Shown here: one piece after another, positions 7,225-9,105 of the stretch
Numbering within the stretch: the stretch's first letter is position 1
How the letters are laid out: each line of letters begins with the position of its first letter
DNA from: Kiritimatiellia bacterium
GTDB lineage: Bacteria; Verrucomicrobiota; Kiritimatiellia; RFP12; UBA1067
Reading direction: 5' to 3'
Length of the DNA stretch: 9,105 nucleotides
Assembly: GCA_017648225.1 (NCBI GenBank)
Contig: JAGCJE010000073.1
Coordinates: forward strand, 1-9,105
Made by a program: the position numbers and the translations under genes
Notes under the pieces: model-generated
The model's database searches: none
Seen by the model: only the letters and a program-made list of their open reading frames with translations
Told to the model about the DNA's origin: nothing

Positions 7225-7239
7225 TTATTATTATTATTA
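7225..7239. repeat. TTA trinucleotide repeat, five copies
   Basis: Five perfect TTA units. On the minus strand this is a TAA run in the 5' leader of the polysaccharide operon, between the promoter and the ribosome-binding site. Such runs can change length by slippage, which would alter the leader but not a reading frame. Confidence 0.85.
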
Positions 7240-7257
7240 ACAGAAACCTTATAAATT

Positions 7258-7297
7258 ATTATATCCAAATTATATCCAATTACTGAAAATATCGCAA
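7258..7297 (-). promoter_or_regulatory. Operon promoter with duplicated -10 box in a tandem 11-bp repeat
   Basis: On the minus strand, TTGGATATAAT occurs twice in direct tandem (plus-strand 7258-7268 and 7269-7279). Each copy carries a perfect TATAAT. The upstream copy (TATAAT at 7269-7274) has TTGCGA at 7292-7297 with a 17-bp spacer, a good promoter. The downstream copy (7258-7263) has only TCAGTA at that distance. Predicted start is near 7262, giving a leader of about 55 bases to the ATG at 7208. Outward of it, the next recognisable sequence belongs to the insertion-sequence end structure. Confidence 0.6.
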
Positions 7298-7325
7298 CCC
7301 TTCATCTTGCTGGTGACAAGACAGA

Positions 7326-7364
7326 GTAAATGCGACTGCCCGCGAAGCGGGGAGTCGCATTTAC
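7326..7364. repeat. Long hairpin abutting the left IS end
   Basis: A near-perfect inverted repeat: GTAAATGCGACT (7326-7337) pairs with AGTCGCATTTAC (7353-7364), then after a single G-G mismatch CCCGC (7339-7343) pairs with GCGGG (7347-7351) around a GAA loop. That is 17 base pairs. Each arm is also a copy of the element's end motif, in opposite orientations. It may act as a terminator or a block to read-through from outside, or be a record of two insertion-sequence ends meeting. Confidence 0.75.
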
Positions 7365-7400
7365 TTTGTCATTCTGCCTGGTTGCATTGAATCTGCCTTA
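7354..7400 (+). repeat. Left terminal inverted repeat (two tandem motif copies)
   Basis: Contains motif copy one (from 7354, interrupted by eight bases) and copy two, GTTGCATTGAATCTGCCTTA (7381-7400). They match the two copies at the right end in the same order and opposite orientation. Confidence 0.65.
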
Positions 7401-7409
7401 TCCATAGGG

Positions 7410-7429
7410 GTTGCATTAACTCTGCCTTA
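7410..7429 (+). repeat. Internal copy of IS end motif
   Basis: GTTGCATTAACTCTGCCTTA, a further copy in the same orientation, 29 bases after the previous one. Possibly an additional transposase binding site. Confidence 0.7.
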
Positions 7430-7478
7430 AAGCAAATAACCCTATAATCTGTTGTATACATTGATTATTCACTCCCCA

Positions 7479-7494
7479 TGCCCCCATGGGGGCA
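7479..7494. repeat. Perfect 16-bp palindrome in transposase leader
   Basis: TGCCCCCATGGGGGCA is its own reverse complement. It lies about 87 bases before the transposase ATG and 31 bases after a TATAAT at 7443-7448 that has no good -35. In RNA it would form a six-pair stem with a CAUG loop. It could be an operator or a translation-control hairpin. Confidence 0.75.
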
Positions 7495-7498
7495 GCCA

Positions 7499-7518
7499 GT
7501 CGCATTTAATCTGCCTTG
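7499..7518 (+). repeat. Internal copy of IS end motif, closest to consensus
   Basis: GTCGCATTTAATCTGCCTTG, again in the same orientation, 63 bases before the transposase start and just after the palindrome. With the other copies it defines a consensus GTYGCATTTAATCTGCCTT. Confidence 0.7.
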
Positions 7519-7580
7519 CGAAAATCATATATTACTCTTCTGTTCCGCCAATTCCGACGGAACCAACAAGGAGAAACACA

Positions 7581-8900
7581 ATGAAAAAAGGTAAAAAACA
7601 CATGGACATCTCTATGCGTTCGCGCATTGAATTCGCGCTCGCTGCGGGACACTCCATAAGAACCATAGCTAGAGACATTGGCGTAAGCCTATCGACTGTC
7701 TCTCGGGAAATCAGAAAGCACACCTGCGAAAGTTTCAAAGGATGCTACGGACGAACCAACCAATGCATCCATCGTGCCGACTGTAAACTTTCTGGTGTCT
7801 GCAAGGACTGCCCGGGCAACGGTGTCCCGTGCCGCAGATGCAGTTATCGCAACTGCAACAAATACTGCGAAAAAGTGCAGTACATCGATTGCGCCCAGCG
7901 CACGAAACGCACGGCCCAGGTCTGCAACGGATGCCCTGACGAGAAAAACTGCCACAAGCGCAAGCTCTTCTATGTTGCCGTGAGGGCTCATGAAGACTAC
8001 CGGAAAGTCCTTTGCGAACATCGCCAAGGCGCGGCATTGGAGGACTGGGAGCGTCAATACATTGACGAGCTCGTCTCTCCCAAAATAAAGGCGGGCCAGT
8101 CGGTTCATCACATCTGCGTCACAAACGCCCCAAAGCTCACACGCAACGAACGCACCATCCAACGCTATGTGAATTACGGCATTCTCTCGGCCAAACGCGG
8201 AGACCTCAAAAGAGCCTGCATGATACGCTCTCGTAAAGCGCTCGCCAAGGAGTATCAGCACAAGGTCGAAACAGGATGCTACGTGAATCGCACCTACAAG
8301 GACTACGAAAAATTCATTGCAGAGCATCCTGGCATTGGTCCTGTCTATATGGATCTTGTTATCGGTCGTCCTGGCGGTGTCTGCCTTCTGACACTTCATT
8401 GGCTCAATGCAGGATTCATGATTGGAATTCTTATCCCCAACAAATGCGCAGAAAGCGTGGTGAATGTCTTTGATCGTCTCTATGAAGAACTTGGACACGA
8501 GCTGTTCACACAACTCTTCCAGGTCATACTCACTGATCGCGGCACGGAATTCTCCAACCCCTCACGCATTGAGTTGAATCAAAATGACGTGCGAAGAACA
8601 TGGGTGTTCTTCTGCGATCCAATGAACTCAAACCAGAAATCGCAACTGGAACGCAACCATGAGCTGGTACGCGAAATCCTGCCTAAGGGCGTATCGTTCG
8701 ATTCATTGACGCAAGAACAGGCTTACCTTGCTCTTTCCCATGTCAACGCTTACATCCGCTATGTCAATGGGAACCGTACACCATACGAAGTGTTTGAATT
8801 CCTTTATGGCAAAGGTATGGCTGCCAAGCTCCATATAGAAAACATTGACCCCAGGGAGGTGATTCTCAAACCGCGTCTCGTCGGCATTGAAATGAAGTAA
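7581..8900 (+). CDS. IS30-family DDE transposase with cysteine-rich N-terminal insertion
   Basis: A 439-residue transposase. Residues 12-46 form the helix-turn-helix typical of IS30 (MRSRIEFALAAGHSIRTIA, then GVSLSTVSREIRKH). Residues 49-124 hold 14 cysteines, several in CxxC pairs, as in a subgroup of IS30 transposases with a likely zinc-binding module. The catalytic core shows Asp258 in VYMDLVIG, Asp319 in ILTDRGTEF and Glu357 in QLERNHELVREILPKG, aligning with the IS30 D-D-E. The last spacing is 37 residues, four more than in IS30 itself. The frame is intact and ends FEFLYGKG...PRLVGIEMK. I place the start at ATG 7581, seven bases after AAGGAG (7568-7573); a longer frame from 7452 crosses the end-motif copies and palindrome and has no ribosome-binding site. 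Confidence 0.93.
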   Translation: MKKGKKHMDISMRSRIEFALAAGHSIRTIARDIGVSLSTVSREIRKHTCESFKGCYGRTNQCIHRADCKLSGVCKDCPGNGVPCRRCSYRNCNKYCEKVQYIDCAQRTKRTAQVCNGCPDEKNCHKRKLFYVAVRAHEDYRKVLCEHRQGAALEDWERQYIDELVSPKIKAGQSVHHICVTNAPKLTRNERTIQRYVNYGILSAKRGDLKRACMIRSRKALAKEYQHKVETGCYVNRTYKDYEKFIAEHPGIGPVYMDLVIGRPGGVCLLTLHWLNAGFMIGILIPNKCAESVVNVFDRLYEELGHELFTQLFQVILTDRGTEFSNPSRIELNQNDVRRTWVFFCDPMNSNQKSQLERNHELVREILPKGVSFDSLTQEQAYLALSHVNAYIRYVNGNRTPYEVFEFLYGKGMAAKLHIENIDPREVILKPRLVGIEMK

Positions 8901-9056
8901 AGCCCTATCAACACAGCAGATTTTAGACCCAGGCGCATTTACTTGACCGCAAATCAGACTTGCGCAATGGGTTGGGGAGATATTGTCTCAAGGGCTGGCA
9001 AAATTATACAAAACACGTCAATCCGAATGCAACCGGATTCAAATCAACGGATTTTT
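8901..9056. other. Non-coding tail of the IS between transposase and right end
   Basis: No gene seen. It contains a plus-orientation fragment of the end motif, GGCGCATTTACTTGACC (8932-8948), a small hairpin CGCAA/TTGCG (8948-8952 and 8960-8964), and an inverted repeat AATCCG/CGGATT (9020-9025 and 9034-9039) that flanks GTTGCATT on the minus strand. A later CGGATTTTT (9048-9056) could pair with AATCCG instead and form a weak terminator for the transposase transcript. Confidence 0.4.
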
Positions 9057-9093
9057 GGCACAGATTAAATGCAACAAGGCAAATTAAATGCAC
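9057..9093 (-). repeat. Right terminal inverted repeat (two tandem motif copies)
   Basis: On the minus strand from the outside: GTGCATTTAATTTGCCTTG (9093-9075), then GTTGCATTTAATCTGTGCC (9075-9057). The copies share one base. They mirror the left end. Confidence 0.7.
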
Positions 9094-9105
9094 ATCATTA
9101 CACTA

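Larger units (their letters stand above)
7354..9093 (+). mobile_element. IS30-family insertion sequence (about 1.74 kb), apparently intact
   Basis: One IS30-type transposase gene flanked by related inverted ends. Left end 7354-7395 reads GTCGCATTTACTTTG, eight extra bases, then CCTGGTTGCATTGAATCTG. The right end, read inward on the minus strand from 9093, gives GTGCATTTAATTTG then CCTTGTTGCATTTAATCTG (to 9061). Apart from the eight-base insertion the two align closely, which fixes the boundaries to within a few bases. No target-site duplication is obvious, and only 12 bases remain on the right of the window. Codon choice is less GC-biased than in the neighbours, in keeping with recent arrival. 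The element sits upstream of, and is transcribed away from, the polysaccharide operon. Confidence 0.75.

Noticed and set aside
7317..7518. CRISPR-like set of short repeats
   Set aside because: Repeat spacing is irregular (roughly 27, 29 and 89 bases), the copies are degenerate, and they recur in inverted orientation at the other end of the transposase gene, which fits insertion-sequence ends.
7452..7580. N-terminal extension of the transposase
   Set aside because: The extension would translate through the palindrome and an end-motif copy and has no ribosome-binding site, whereas AAGGAG precedes ATG 7581.
7689..8513. Open frame of 274 codons on the minus strand
   Set aside because: Antisense to the transposase, whose D-D-E residues and helix-turn-helix are clear.

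Overview
The window is bacterial DNA, moderately GC-rich, with genes on both strands and no sign of phage or plasmid backbone. The secreted polysaccharide-degrading genes (an alpha-L-rhamnosidase, a pectate-lyase-like beta-helix protein and two esterases) occur without any SusC/SusD pair. That style would suit a gut or anaerobic member of the PVC group (Kiritimatiellota or Lentisphaerota). This taxonomic guess is inference from gene content only.

Layout. (1) Bases 1-1145, minus strand: a divergently lying acyl carrier protein, a PglD/NeuD-type hexapeptide acyltransferase overlapping it by 4 bases, and the first 83 codons of purE, which runs off the left edge. An extended -10 promoter sits just upstream of the carrier protein. 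(2) Bases 1200-1402: a two-way promoter region whose rightward transcript has a structured leader. (3) Bases 1403-2302, plus strand: an exported alpha/beta hydrolase, transcribed alone and converging on the next operon. (4) Bases 2321-7208, minus strand: an apparent four-gene operon read as small exported protein, Pectate_lyase_3-type protein, alpha/beta-hydrolase esterase, then GH78 rhamnosidase. The products are all predicted to be exported, and together they look fitted to acetylated, rhamnose-containing pectin such as rhamnogalacturonan. (5) Bases 7209-7353: the AT-rich promoter region of that operon, ending in a very strong hairpin. (6) Bases about 7354-9093: an IS30-family insertion sequence carrying one intact DDE transposase. 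Its ends are built from several copies of a roughly 19-bp motif.

Most of this is recognisable biology. The least ordinary parts are the end structure of the IS30 element (iterated motif, an inverted copy facing its left end across a palindromic spacer, and a perfect 16-bp palindrome in the transposase leader), the tandem 11-bp repeat that duplicates the -10 box of the operon promoter within 100 bp of the insertion sequence, and the pairing of an acyl carrier protein with a PglD-like acyltransferase upstream of a purine gene. I found no evidence for a CRISPR array, a defence system or a clearly new multi-gene system.
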